DNA from: Arthrobacter sp. ISL-65
GTDB taxonomy: Bacteria > Actinomycetota > Actinomycetes > Actinomycetales > Micrococcaceae
Direction of reading: 5' to 3'
Assembly (NCBI RefSeq): GCF_018613795.1
Contig: NZ_JAGGPN010000041.1
Location: forward strand, 23,259 to 87,258
DNA: 64,000 bases
Shown here: positions 43,434-51,377 of the stretch, in pieces
How the letters are laid out: every line of letters begins with the position of its first letter
How positions within the stretch are numbered: the stretch's first letter is position 1
The notes under the pieces: model-generated
What the model saw: only the letters and a program-made list of their open reading frames with translations
What the model was told of the DNA's origin: nothing
Database searches by the model: none
Translations under genes and position numbers: made by a program

Positions 43434-44207
43434 ATGAAGATTGTTGTGTTGGCGAAGCAGGTTCCGGACACGTGGTCTGATCGTAAGATCGACTTGGAAA
43501 CCGGAATGCTGGACCGCGGTGCGTCCGAGCCGGTGCCGGACGAAATCAATGAACGGGCTCTCGAGAACGCCCTTCAGCTAAAGGATTCGCGCAAAGATAC
43601 CGAAATTGTGGTGGTCGCAATGGGGCCGGAGGACGCAGGCAAGACCCTCCGGAAGCTGTTGTCGATGGGCGCGGATTCCGCCGTGTTGGTCTCGGATGAG
43701 TCCCTGGCGGGTTCCGATATGGTGCGGACAGCGCGGGTGCTGGCTGCCGCCGTCGGAAAGCTCGGAGGGGTGGATCTGGTCGTTGCCGGCAATGCGGCCA
43801 CGGACGGGCGAGGCGGAATGGTCCCAGCAATGGTGGCCGAGATCCTGGGGTGGCCGGTACTTCCGGGCTTGGATGAGGTAGTAATCGCCCCGGATACCGT
43901 GTCGGGTTGCGCTCAGGTGGACGGCGGCGCTTTGCGCTTGTCATCGGCTTTGCCAGCAGTGGTATCGGTCACGGAGAAGTCGGCGGATGCCCGCTTTCCA
44001 AACTTCAAGGGGATTATGGCGGCGAAGAAGAAGCCGTTGACGAGTTGGTCGCTCGTTGATCTGGGGATCGCCGCAACTCCGGAAGTCGCATCGGTGATGG
44101 TCTCGGCGTCGGCCCGCCCTGCAAGGCAGGCCGGACCGAAGGTTGTCGACGACGGCACTGCGGCAGCACAGTTGGCCGAGTTCCTGGCGGGGAACCGCCT
44201 CATCTGA
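43434..44207 (+). CDS. etfB: Electron transfer flavoprotein beta subunit, 257 aa
   Basis: Binds AMP and, with EtfA, accepts electrons from acyl-CoA dehydrogenases. Family parts: KIVVLAKQVPDTWSDRKIDLETG (2-24), EINERALENALQLKD, and the signature PFPNFKGIMAAKKKP-like stretch ARFPNFKGIMAAKKKPL (about 185-201). Length normal. GAGGAGGG precedes the ATG. First gene of etfB-etfA-cytochrome, behind a class II operator. Confidence 0.95.
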   Translation: MKIVVLAKQVPDTWSDRKIDLETGMLDRGASEPVPDEINERALENALQLKDSRKDTEIVVVAMGPEDAGKTLRKLLSMGADSAVLVSDESLAGSDMVRTARVLAAAVGKLGGVDLVVAGNAATDGRGGMVPAMVAEILGWPVLPGLDEVVIAPDTVSGCAQVDGGALRLSSALPAVVSVTEKSADARFPNFKGIMAAKKKPLTSWSLVDLGIAATPEVASVMVSASARPARQAGPKVVDDGTAAAQLAEFLAGNRLI

Positions 44208-44258
44208 ACACTGGCCACCCTCTTTGACACAGAAGTTATACAGCTGAAGGAAAACACC

Positions 44259-45248
44259 ATGGCAAACACCGGAAACGTTCTGGTCCTGATCGAGACGACC
44301 CGCGAGGGATCGCCGAAGTCCACTGCGGCTGGCCTGCTCAGGCTCGCTGCCGACCTCGGCACGCCCGTAGCGGTGGCAGTTACTGCCCCAGGGCGGTCCG
44401 GGGACTTGGCCATTGACTTGGGGACCTTGGGCGCTGCCCACGTGTACCTCGCCGAATCGGAGAGCGCCGCCACCGAACTGGGGTCCGCGCAGGTCGGTGC
44501 CATGGCAGATGCGGTACATACGTACGGGGCCGGCCTGGCGTTGATGCCGGCGACGAACGACTCCAACGCTGTGGCAGGCAGGCTCGCAATCGTGACTGGC
44601 GGTTCCGTAGCCGCTGATGCGGTCGCGGTTCGCTTTGACGAGGAGAGCCAGGAGATCATTGCTTCCCATTCGGTGTTCGGCGGCGACTTCACAACTGAGT
44701 CGACGGTAGAAGGTGGACTGATGGTGGTCACGGTGCGTCCGGGCTCCATTGACGGCGGGGCCGAGGCCGTCGCATCCCCTGAAGTTACGACTGCGCACAT
44801 AGTAACCACCACGGCGAGCGGAGCTAGGATCGATGAGGCCACCGAGGCCGCGGCGAAAGCAGGCAGACCCGTGTTGAGAGGGGCGAAGACCGTTGTCTCT
44901 GGCGGACGCGGCGTTGGTTCCAAGGAGGCGTTTAGCCTGGTGGAGGACCTCGCCGACGTGTTGGACGCCGCGGTGGGTGCCTCGCGAGCTGCTGTTGATG
45001 CCGGGTACGTGCCGCAGTCCTACCAGGTGGGTCAGACTGGCGTGACGGTGACCCCGCAACTCTATGTGGCGCTGGGAATCTCCGGGGCGATCCAGCACCG
45101 GGCAGGGATGCAAACTTCCAAAACGATCGTTGCTATCAACAAGGACGAGGATGCTCCGATCTTCGATGTCGCCGATTTCGGCATCGTCGGGGACGTGTTC
45201 ACTGTGGTCCCACAACTGATCGAAGAGATCAACAACCGACGCAGCTGA
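44259..45248 (+). CDS. etfA: Electron transfer flavoprotein alpha subunit, 329 aa
   Basis: FAD-carrying partner of EtfB. The C-terminal FAD domain is clear: VVSGGRGVGSKEAFSLVEDL (about 212-231), YVPQSYQVGQTG (about 250-261), YVALGISGAIQHRAGMQTSK (about 269-288) and AINKDEDAPIFDVADFGIVGD. Length normal. It lies 51 bases after etfB and 108 bases before the cytochrome gene. It should receive electrons from the acyl-CoA dehydrogenase pair at 35.9-38.1 kb. Confidence 0.96.
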   Translation: MANTGNVLVLIETTREGSPKSTAAGLLRLAADLGTPVAVAVTAPGRSGDLAIDLGTLGAAHVYLAESESAATELGSAQVGAMADAVHTYGAGLALMPATNDSNAVAGRLAIVTGGSVAADAVAVRFDEESQEIIASHSVFGGDFTTESTVEGGLMVVTVRPGSIDGGAEAVASPEVTTAHIVTTTASGARIDEATEAAAKAGRPVLRGAKTVVSGGRGVGSKEAFSLVEDLADVLDAAVGASRAAVDAGYVPQSYQVGQTGVTVTPQLYVALGISGAIQHRAGMQTSKTIVAINKDEDAPIFDVADFGIVGDVFTVVPQLIEEINNRRS

Positions 45249-45356
45249 CCCGTGCCGGCAGCCTGCTACTCCACTCAGGACCATGATCAGTGGTCCGACG
45301 GAGCCCTTCCAACCATTTGAACCCGAAGCTGATACCCAGGTAAAGGACCGAGAGAT

Positions 45357-46763
45357 ATGACTAGCGAGCGAAACCCCAGCCAGGCACCGAAACGGCGCCG
45401 CATGGGGGGATATACGCCGCTGGCCCTTGAGCACACCGATGCCGAGCCCGTGCCTGCGGAGAGCGTACAGACGCATTTGCAGCAACAACAGCAGGCCGAT
45501 TCTCAGATTGCAGAGAAGGCCATGACGACGTCGGCGACCACCGACGACGTCACGGCGATGATCGACAGGACGCAGCTTCAGGGAATGGACTTACCGGGGG
45601 AGGGGGCGGCGCGGAAACCCGAGCAACTGAAGTCCGCTGCTGAGCATGCTCCTGCACGCAGGCGCCGGATGGGCGCTGCCCCACAGGCGGCCGGAGGGCA
45701 GGAGGTCGCGCGGCCATCGACTGATTCTGCGGGCGGGGGCGGTTCTGGTGCCGTCCAGACGGGTTTGGTCACACTGCCGGCCAAAGCGACCTCTTCGACT
45801 CGTCTCCTCGGCACAAAGGGGGCGGCCGGGGGCGGCCCCCTAAGTAAGTCGACCGTGGCCGGCCCGGCATGGCGGAAGCCTGCCGTGGCTACCGCCGTAT
45901 TGTTAGTTCTGGGCCTACTGGTGGTGTTTGGCGCGCGCTGGCTGCGCACCCTTGAGGGTGTGCAACAGTTTGTTATGTCGTACAGCGGGCACGCGTCGCA
46001 GCGGGAAGGCGCTCCGGTCGGAATCCCGGCATGGCTGGGCTGGCAACACTTTTTCAACATGTTTTTCATCGTTCTGATCATCCGCACCGGTCTCCAGGTG
46101 CGTACGGAGCGTAAGCCTCCCGGCTACTGGACGGCGAAGAAGGACTCGTTCTTCTCCCCAAAGGGCAATAGCCCGAAAAAGGTTTCACTGTCCCAGTGGC
46201 TGCACCAGTGTCTGGACGTGCTCTGGGTGGCGAACGGGATGATTTTCATCGCTCTGCTACTTGTCAGCGGACACTGGACGCGGATCGTACCGATGAGCTG
46301 GGACATCTTCCCAAACATGCTCTCAGCGGCCGTTCAGTATGCCTCGTTGGACTGGCCTACAGAAAACGGCTGGGTGCACTACAACGCCCTGCAGGTGATG
46401 GCCTACTGCCTCACTGTGTTCATCGCCGCCCCGTTGGCGGTCCTGACCGGCGTCCGGATGTCGACTTGGTGGCCCGAACGTGCCAAGCGCCTCACAAAGA
46501 TATACCCGGTGGAATGGGCGCGGGCACTGCACTTTCCGGTGATGCTCTACTTCGTTGCGTTTACGGTGGTGCATGTGTTCCTGGTGTTCTTCACCGGAGC
46601 ATTACGGAACCTCAACCACATGTATGGCTCCCGTGACATCGTGGATTGGTGGGGTCTTGTCCTCTTCCTGATCTCCCTGCTGGTCATCGCCGCAGCCTGG
46701 TTCCTGACCCAACCGCTGTTCACCACACCCGTCGCAACCCGTATGGGTAAGGTCACCAAATAG
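45357..46763 (+). CDS. Membrane-bound b-type cytochrome (cytochrome b561/b6-like), 468 aa
   Basis: A multi-pass membrane protein with likely b-haem. The N-terminal 170 residues are polar and low-complexity, with two RRRMG elements (about 13-17 and 101-105). Membrane segments follow: VATAVLLVLGLLVVFGA (about 178-195), HFFNMFFIVLIIRTGLQV, VANGMIFIALLLVSG, VMAYCLTVFIAAPLAVLTGV, FPVMLYFVAFTVVHVFLVFF and GLVLFLISLLVIAAAWFL. Candidate haem His are in GWQHFFN, QWLHQCL, WVHYNAL, ALHFPVM and VVHVFLV. It is in the ETF operon, so it probably passes ETF electrons to quinone in place of ETF-quinone oxidoreductase (inference). Confidence 0.82.
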   Translation: MTSERNPSQAPKRRRMGGYTPLALEHTDAEPVPAESVQTHLQQQQQADSQIAEKAMTTSATTDDVTAMIDRTQLQGMDLPGEGAARKPEQLKSAAEHAPARRRRMGAAPQAAGGQEVARPSTDSAGGGGSGAVQTGLVTLPAKATSSTRLLGTKGAAGGGPLSKSTVAGPAWRKPAVATAVLLVLGLLVVFGARWLRTLEGVQQFVMSYSGHASQREGAPVGIPAWLGWQHFFNMFFIVLIIRTGLQVRTERKPPGYWTAKKDSFFSPKGNSPKKVSLSQWLHQCLDVLWVANGMIFIALLLVSGHWTRIVPMSWDIFPNMLSAAVQYASLDWPTENGWVHYNALQVMAYCLTVFIAAPLAVLTGVRMSTWWPERAKRLTKIYPVEWARALHFPVMLYFVAFTVVHVFLVFFTGALRNLNHMYGSRDIVDWWGLVLFLISLLVIAAAWFLTQPLFTTPVATRMGKVTK

Positions 46764-47073
46764 TCCAAGCAACCGCAGACGGCGACGATGGCGAACACAG
46801 GGCCTGCCACGGAATCAGACCTTTCAAGAAGCCTCGAACGTAAACCTGACAACGCCTGCGTCCTGGAAACCACGTTTAGGATGGGAAAGTGCATATCGGC
46901 ACGGCCGTGCAGCACAACGACGACAAGACGGCAATTATGTTCTTCGACGTCCACAGCACCGAAATCATCACCGCCGTTGCTGGCCAACGCCTCTCGCCTT
47001 TCGGTAATGGCAGGCCCCTATCAGTCACCGCTGATCCTCGCGTAAACCCGTTTCGTCCCGTGGCTATAGCCGG
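46764..47073. other. Intergenic; possible scrap of a transposase C-terminus
   Basis: The plus frame from about 46889 reads HIGTAVQHNDDKTAIMFFDVHSTEIITAV, vaguely like the beta-strand C-terminus of IS481/IS3-type integrases, with nothing around it to confirm. No terminator-like hairpin was found after the cytochrome gene. Confidence 0.25.
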
Positions 47074-48093
47074 TCAGCGGGCCGGACGGAAGATTGCCTG
47101 GGCTTGTGCGACCGGTTTGCTTTCGAAGGCCTTGTCAAGGTCCGCGCCCGGGAAATTGTCTGGCGCATGTGTTGCCGGGTTTCCTGGAGTTGTGCGGCTG
47201 CTGAAGAGCTCCACGTCCACGATGTACAAAGAGCGGCCTGTATGGCGGATTCGTGCCCGAGTAGCAATCGGTCCAGTGGACGGGCGGAGAAACACCATCC
47301 GCAAGGACTGGAGATCGAAATTTTGAGGGACCGGAATGGCCGCTTGGGCAGCGAGTCCCGCCATCTTGGTAATGGCTCCTCCATGAACGGTCCCGTTGCG
47401 ATTCATGAACTCATCGACTGCAGGGAAATCCGGCCCCCGAAGGAGGCCCTCGGTATTCGCTGGTCTCCCGTCCGCGGCGCTCGACGGCGGACAACGCATG
47501 CCAAGTAACTTGTCCAACGCGACGTCGGATTCGGGCCCTAAGGGCAACGCGCCCATACGGTGGAAATGGTCAAGTGCCCCGGCGGGCGTGGGCCCCACAG
47601 TCTGGAACCAACCAACGGCATGTACGTGCTCCCTTCCGTCAGGTCCGCGAAGAGTGCCAAAGGACACTCCTCCCCTGGGATCAACGAAGCCGCTTCTGGT
47701 CCAGGCCTCCAGCACGGTGCCGTCAGCAGGTGGCGGCTCCAGGAAGTTTAATTGCAGCTCCGTCGTGACCATCCAAGTAAGCTCCGGGGCGGCGGCGCGG
47801 ATAGACGTTGCGAGAGTTTGGTCCAGCAGGGAAGCGGCCGTCAATCCCGTGGGGCGCCCCTCCCGGTCCAAGCACCAGACTCCCGTGACCATGGAACCGG
47901 TGCATTCCGGTACGGTGCCGTCCACGGCGCCACGCAGTCGGGTTCGCATGAGCCGCTCGACGCGCCCCGAGGTGGGCGCTCCGGAACCGCGAGAGGCTGC
48001 GGTGACGGGTTCGGCGTCCGGCGAGGACTTGTCGACGCTCGGAGTTGAAGGAGCCATTTCACGAACATATCGCAATCTTTGCCGCTCCTGCAT
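47074..48093 (-). CDS. Thioesterase with two hotdog domains (PaaI-like), 339 aa
   Basis: Double-hotdog acyl-CoA thioesterase. The first domain has SMVTGVWCLDREGRPTGLT and MVTTELQLNFLEPP (about 107-120); the second has FMNRNGTVHGGAITKMAGLAAQ (about 228-249), where the NGTVHGGA loop is the PaaI signature, and LQSLRMVFLRPSTGPI. Single-domain PaaI proteins are about 140 residues, so this is a fused pair. The first 50 residues are Ser/Pro/Ala-rich; an internal ATG at 48057 is also possible and no start has a good ribosome site. It points toward the ETF-cytochrome operon and has a class II operator about 210 bases upstream. Confidence 0.82.
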   Translation of the reverse strand: MQERQRLRYVREMAPSTPSVDKSSPDAEPVTAASRGSGAPTSGRVERLMRTRLRGAVDGTVPECTGSMVTGVWCLDREGRPTGLTAASLLDQTLATSIRAAAPELTWMVTTELQLNFLEPPPADGTVLEAWTRSGFVDPRGGVSFGTLRGPDGREHVHAVGWFQTVGPTPAGALDHFHRMGALPLGPESDVALDKLLGMRCPPSSAADGRPANTEGLLRGPDFPAVDEFMNRNGTVHGGAITKMAGLAAQAAIPVPQNFDLQSLRMVFLRPSTGPIATRARIRHTGRSLYIVDVELFSSRTTPGNPATHAPDNFPGADLDKAFESKPVAQAQAIFRPAR

Positions 48094-48302
48094 CCATTGT
48101 TCTACTGTGGCGGTAGGACCTTGCCATAGCGTGGCGCGGCTACATCCGCGTTGATCCAGCGTGAGAAGTAAACGCGGATGATACCCAGGCCCTTAAGGGC
48201 CGCACGGCGGCTAGCGGCATAGACAGGCAGATAAGTGACCCTACTTGTGGGCTCTTTGTCTCTCTTCGGCCACTACACGCTAGATTTCTCACTAGGTTAC
48301 AA

Positions 48303-48326
48303 CATATTACTTGTTGCGCAACTAGG
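48303..48326 (-). promoter_or_regulatory. Class II operator before the double-hotdog thioesterase
   Basis: On the minus strand: CTAGTTGCGCAACAAG followed by TAATAT, a good -10, matching the fadB site almost base for base. The core GTTGCGCAAC is a perfect palindrome. The thioesterase start is about 210 bases away in the direction of transcription. Confidence 0.7.
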
Positions 48327-48479
48327 AATCATCGAAGGCTGTTGGAAGGCAGCCCCTAGGTGGGTAACGGTTTCGATCAAGAGGTACAGGTGATGGTGCG
48401 CGGTCGCGCCATTGGTCGGTGACCTGCCGGGGCAACCGGAGGTCAGACCTTGAACCTACACGATGCATTCCCGGCATGC

Positions 48480-48641
48480 TCAGCGGAATGGAAGCAAACG
48501 ATGCAATCCCGAGAACCGGCTGACCGCGTCGTTTTGGTGGACGGTGCTGTAATCGTGGAACAGGGAGCTCCCGAACAAGTGATCGACAACCCTCCACACC
48601 AGCGAACTCAGAGCTTTCTGGCGCGATTTTTCATGCAGTAG
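48480..48641 (+). pseudogene. C-terminal scrap of an ABC transporter ATPase
   Basis: Reads ADRVVLVDGAVIVEQGAPEQV followed by IDNPPHQRTQSFLARF, the end of polar-amino-acid ABC ATPases (GlnQ type). The Walker A, signature and Walker B parts are missing, so only about 45 residues remain. It shows a past deletion or recombination next to the operator. Confidence 0.75.
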
Positions 48642-48953
48642 CATCCATTCCGTTGGCCCTCTGGTCCGATCCTGTCCGTCAGTCTGTAGCTGCTGGTCTG
48701 AAATTTGCCCCCAATCCATCCGGGGGAGCGATGTTCCCGAACAGCAGCCGGCCAGCTTTTCTATCCTTGGGGGCCTTATCGCCGCAGTGTGGCGCTGGTC
48801 TAGTGCTAATTCACATACAACGATGCCCGGTGGAGCCCGCTTCTGCGCTGGCCTGTATCGAGGCCCCCTTTTGTGTTTGGCCATACTGGCCTAAATTTTC
48901 CCGCCCAGGACCTTATAGGTCCGCCCGCTGCAGTGACCTAGATTGCGGCTCGC
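48642..48953. other. Intergenic, no gene seen
   Basis: About 310 bases between the ABC scrap and the next operator. Only chance frames. Confidence 0.35.
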
Positions 48954-48977
48954 CACTTGATTGTTGACCAGTAAGTG
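48954..48977 (+). promoter_or_regulatory. Class I operator before the second citrate-synthase-like gene
   Basis: CACTTG, core ATTGTTGACCAG, TAAGTG; outer arms CACTT/AAGTG are a perfect dyad. TTGATT (48957-48962), 16 bases, TATTCT (48979-48984) forms a promoter under the site. Two very short frames (ATG 48991; stops near 49039) follow before the lyase gene at 49236. Confidence 0.75.
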
Positions 48978-49235
48978 ATATTCTGAGTCGCATGGCTCGT
49001 TCTCAAGACAGTCAGAACATGGGCAAAAGGAACGGGTAGTGCGCGAGGTGCGGCTGGCTCGTTCTCAGGCCCCAGGAAAGACGATCCGCGTTGCAAAGAC
49101 GGTCTAAGAGGAATTGCTGCGCGCACTCGTGAAGCGCACACTGCGGAGCCGTTGCCTCGCGGTGCACAGACGCTCTCTGTGCCATTCGGGGCGTGAAGCT
49201 GCTGATTTACATGAACCTACTATTGAGGAATTCGA
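48978..49235. other. Long leader of the second citrate-synthase-like gene
   Basis: 258 bases of transcribed leader if the operator-overlapping promoter is used. A 15-codon frame starts at 48991 and stops at once; it could be a relic of a lost gene. Nothing else seen. Confidence 0.35.
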
Positions 49236-50024
49236 ATGACTACAAGAGACACCAACGCTTGGGAAACTGCCATAGCTGAAGTCGAAAGGGACGACGTAAT
49301 TATTCGGGGGCACCGCCTCAGTCAACTGATCGGGAGTACCTCATATTCTGAGATGATGTTTCTTGTTCTGACTGGGAACCGTGCAACACCTGGTCAAGCC
49401 CGCGTTCTTGATGCTCTGCTCGTCTCAGTGATGGAACACGGAATATCCCCCTCGAGTACGATCAGCAGAATGCTCGCTTCATACGGGGTGCCTATCCAAG
49501 CAGGGATTGCGGCCGGAGTGATGACCTTCGGGGATATCCAGGGTGGCGCCGGTCAGCAACTAGCATTGAAGTTGCAGTCGGTTGTTCGTCGAATAGCCGA
49601 TGACGGTGAGGTCACCGACGAAGCGTTGCAGCGAGCCGCCAAGGAGATTGTGGCTGACAGCAGGGCCCAGCGCTCGCCCCTCGAGGGGTTTGGTCATCCG
49701 CAGCATGGTGCGGATCCGCGGACTCCTATTCTGATGGATCTCGCCAAGGAGGAGGGAGTTTTCTCTCATCACTCGTCATTGCTTGCCCATCTGGAACATG
49801 AATTGGCTCAGGCGGTTGGGCGTACGATTCCAGCCAACATCGATGGCGCGATTGCCGCCCTCATTCTTGATCTCGGGTTCACCTGGGAGACGACGCGAAT
49901 CTTCTTCGTCGCACCTCGGTCGGTCGGCCTCGCAGCCCACTATCTGGAGGAGACTGCACAAGGAAATACTTGGCGACACGTTCCTGCCGACCAGGTAAAT
50001 TACACTGGGCCAATGCCATCCTAA
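49236..50024 (+). CDS. Citrate synthase-like / citryl-CoA lyase family protein, 262 aa
   Basis: Second short citrate-synthase-fold protein. Strands RGHRLSQLIGSTSYSEMMFLVLTG (about 28-51) are typical. The first catalytic loop, HGGA in true synthases, is GDIQGGAGQQLAL (about 93-105), with Gln for His. The second His remains in LEGFGHPQHGADPRTPILMDLA (about 148-169), Asp in PANIDGAIAALILDLGF (about 197-213) and the Arg region in APRSVGLAAHYLEE. It differs strongly from the copy at 17094. The family label is citryl-CoA lyase; the changed His argues for another C-C cleavage of a CoA ester. AGGAATTCGA precedes the ATG. A class I operator controls it. Confidence 0.82.
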   Translation: MTTRDTNAWETAIAEVERDDVIIRGHRLSQLIGSTSYSEMMFLVLTGNRATPGQARVLDALLVSVMEHGISPSSTISRMLASYGVPIQAGIAAGVMTFGDIQGGAGQQLALKLQSVVRRIADDGEVTDEALQRAAKEIVADSRAQRSPLEGFGHPQHGADPRTPILMDLAKEEGVFSHHSSLLAHLEHELAQAVGRTIPANIDGAIAALILDLGFTWETTRIFFVAPRSVGLAAHYLEETAQGNTWRHVPADQVNYTGPMPS

Positions 50025-50372
50025 TTGGTAAATAAAGCATAGGGACAATGGATTCAGCGAAGCTTGATTGTGGCAATAGGCAAGGAACTTTGTCCCAGTA
50101 TCCTCTCCAAAGAGAATATGGCCTTTTCTGCAAAGATCATTGATTGACTGTTGACGGGGCCGTTCCGCAGGCTTTAAGCATCAGACAGCCGGTGACATAT
50201 TGATGTATTTAAGACCCGCTGAATTCTACAAGTCTGGCGTTTGAAGTCTGTCGAGCCGGTTGCGCAATAATCCGATGGAGTCAGAAGTTTAGGTTTATCG
50301 CACGTTAGCTAGAGAATCTCTTGCTTCAGCGGTGAGTAGTCAAAGAACAATCGAACGAATGGGAGTCGGTTT
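50025..50372. other. Intergenic before the MFE-type SDR
   Basis: 348 bases, AT-richer than the surroundings. ATTGATTGACTGTTGACGGG near 50140-50160 resembles half of a class I site, but the right arm is missing, so I do not call an operator. Confidence 0.4.
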
Positions 50373-51260
50373 ATGGGTGTTCTGGATGGAAGAGTGGCGA
50401 TCGTGACGGGCGCTGGACGCGGCCTCGGCCGCGAGCACGCCCTACTGTTTGCGGCCGAAGGCGCGCGGGTAGTTGTAAATGACGTCGGGGGAGCGAGCGC
50501 GGACAGCGGTCCGGCGCATGACGTGGTTGCTGAAATCATTGCTGCGGGCGGGGATGCCGTGGCTAACACTGACAGCGTGAGTGACTGGCATGGCGCGCAG
50601 CGGCTGGTCGAGACCGCAGTACGGGAATTCGGCGACCTCCATGTGGTGGTGAATAACGCGGGCATCATGAGGGATCGGACATTGATCAACATGACCGAGG
50701 AGGAGTTTGACTCGGTGGTGGACGTCAATCTTAAGGGCACTTTCGCTGTCAGCCGGCACGCGGCTGCGTATTGGCGTAACCAATCAAAATTGGGGTTGGC
50801 CGCTGACAGGGCGATTATCAATACTTCCTCGGCCGCGGGTCTAGAGCCCGGGGCAGGTCAGACGAACTACGCCGCAGCGAAAGCTGGGATCGCTGCCATG
50901 ACGCAGGTCGCGTCGAAGGAGCTAAAGAGGTATGGCGTACGGGTCAACTGTATTGCGCCGGCGGCGCGGACCCATTTGACTCTGTCCACGCCGGGGCTCA
51001 GTGAACAGGTCGCTGAGCCGGAATCCGACACGGATTTTGATAGCTGGCACCCCGGAAATATCTCACCGCTGGTCGCCTTCCTGGCGGCTGAGCGCTGCGC
51101 CCTCTCCGGCCATATGTTCCGCGTGGTGGGTGATCTGATTGGTGTCTACGAAGGATGGCGGGTCGTAGATACATACGAGAACGGTAACCGGTGGAGTGTG
51201 CCGCAGATCGAGCAGGCACTTGTGGGCGTCGCAGCGGAGCCCCTCGTCCAGGGGGCTTAA
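50373..51260 (+). CDS. SDR dehydrogenase of the peroxisomal MFE-2 / (3R)-hydroxyacyl-CoA type, 295 aa
   Basis: SDR with GAGRGLGREHALLFAAEGARVVVNDVGG (about 12-39), the NDVGG pattern being typical of MFE-2 type (3R)-hydroxyacyl-CoA dehydrogenases. NNAGIMRDRTLINMTEEEFD (about 91-110) and catalytic YAAAK (about 168-172) are present. It is longer than a classical SDR because of a 40-residue C-terminal part (GWRVVDTYENGNRW...). GGGAGTCGG precedes the ATG. Together with MaoC-type hydratases it would form an (R)-hydroxyacyl branch of beta-oxidation beside FadB's (S)-branch. Confidence 0.9.
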   Translation: MGVLDGRVAIVTGAGRGLGREHALLFAAEGARVVVNDVGGASADSGPAHDVVAEIIAAGGDAVANTDSVSDWHGAQRLVETAVREFGDLHVVVNNAGIMRDRTLINMTEEEFDSVVDVNLKGTFAVSRHAAAYWRNQSKLGLAADRAIINTSSAAGLEPGAGQTNYAAAKAGIAAMTQVASKELKRYGVRVNCIAPAARTHLTLSTPGLSEQVAEPESDTDFDSWHPGNISPLVAFLAAERCALSGHMFRVVGDLIGVYEGWRVVDTYENGNRWSVPQIEQALVGVAAEPLVQGA

Positions 51261-51266
51261 GCCAAA

Positions 51267-51290
51267 CACTTGTTTGTCAACCAGCAAGTG
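51267..51290 (+). promoter_or_regulatory. Class I operator before the SCP2-type thiolase
   Basis: CACTTG and CAAGTG are perfect 6-bp arms around TTTGTCAACCAG. TTGTTT (51270-51275), 16 bases, TAGAAT (51292-51297) is a good promoter lying under it. It begins 7 bases after the SDR stop, giving the thiolase its own control. Confidence 0.75.
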
Positions 51291-51377
51291 CTAGAATTGG
51301 CTAAGGCTACCTGAGCAAACGACCCGTACTTTAGCGGAGCCTTTTCGTTTTATTTGAGAGAGTGAACTGGAGAAACT

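Noticed and set aside
43941..45488. 515-codon minus frame opposite etfA
   Set aside because: Shadow of the ETF genes in GC-rich DNA.
50140..50165. Half of a class I operator before the MFE-type SDR
   Set aside because: Only the left part of the core matches; no TAAGTG arm at the right distance.
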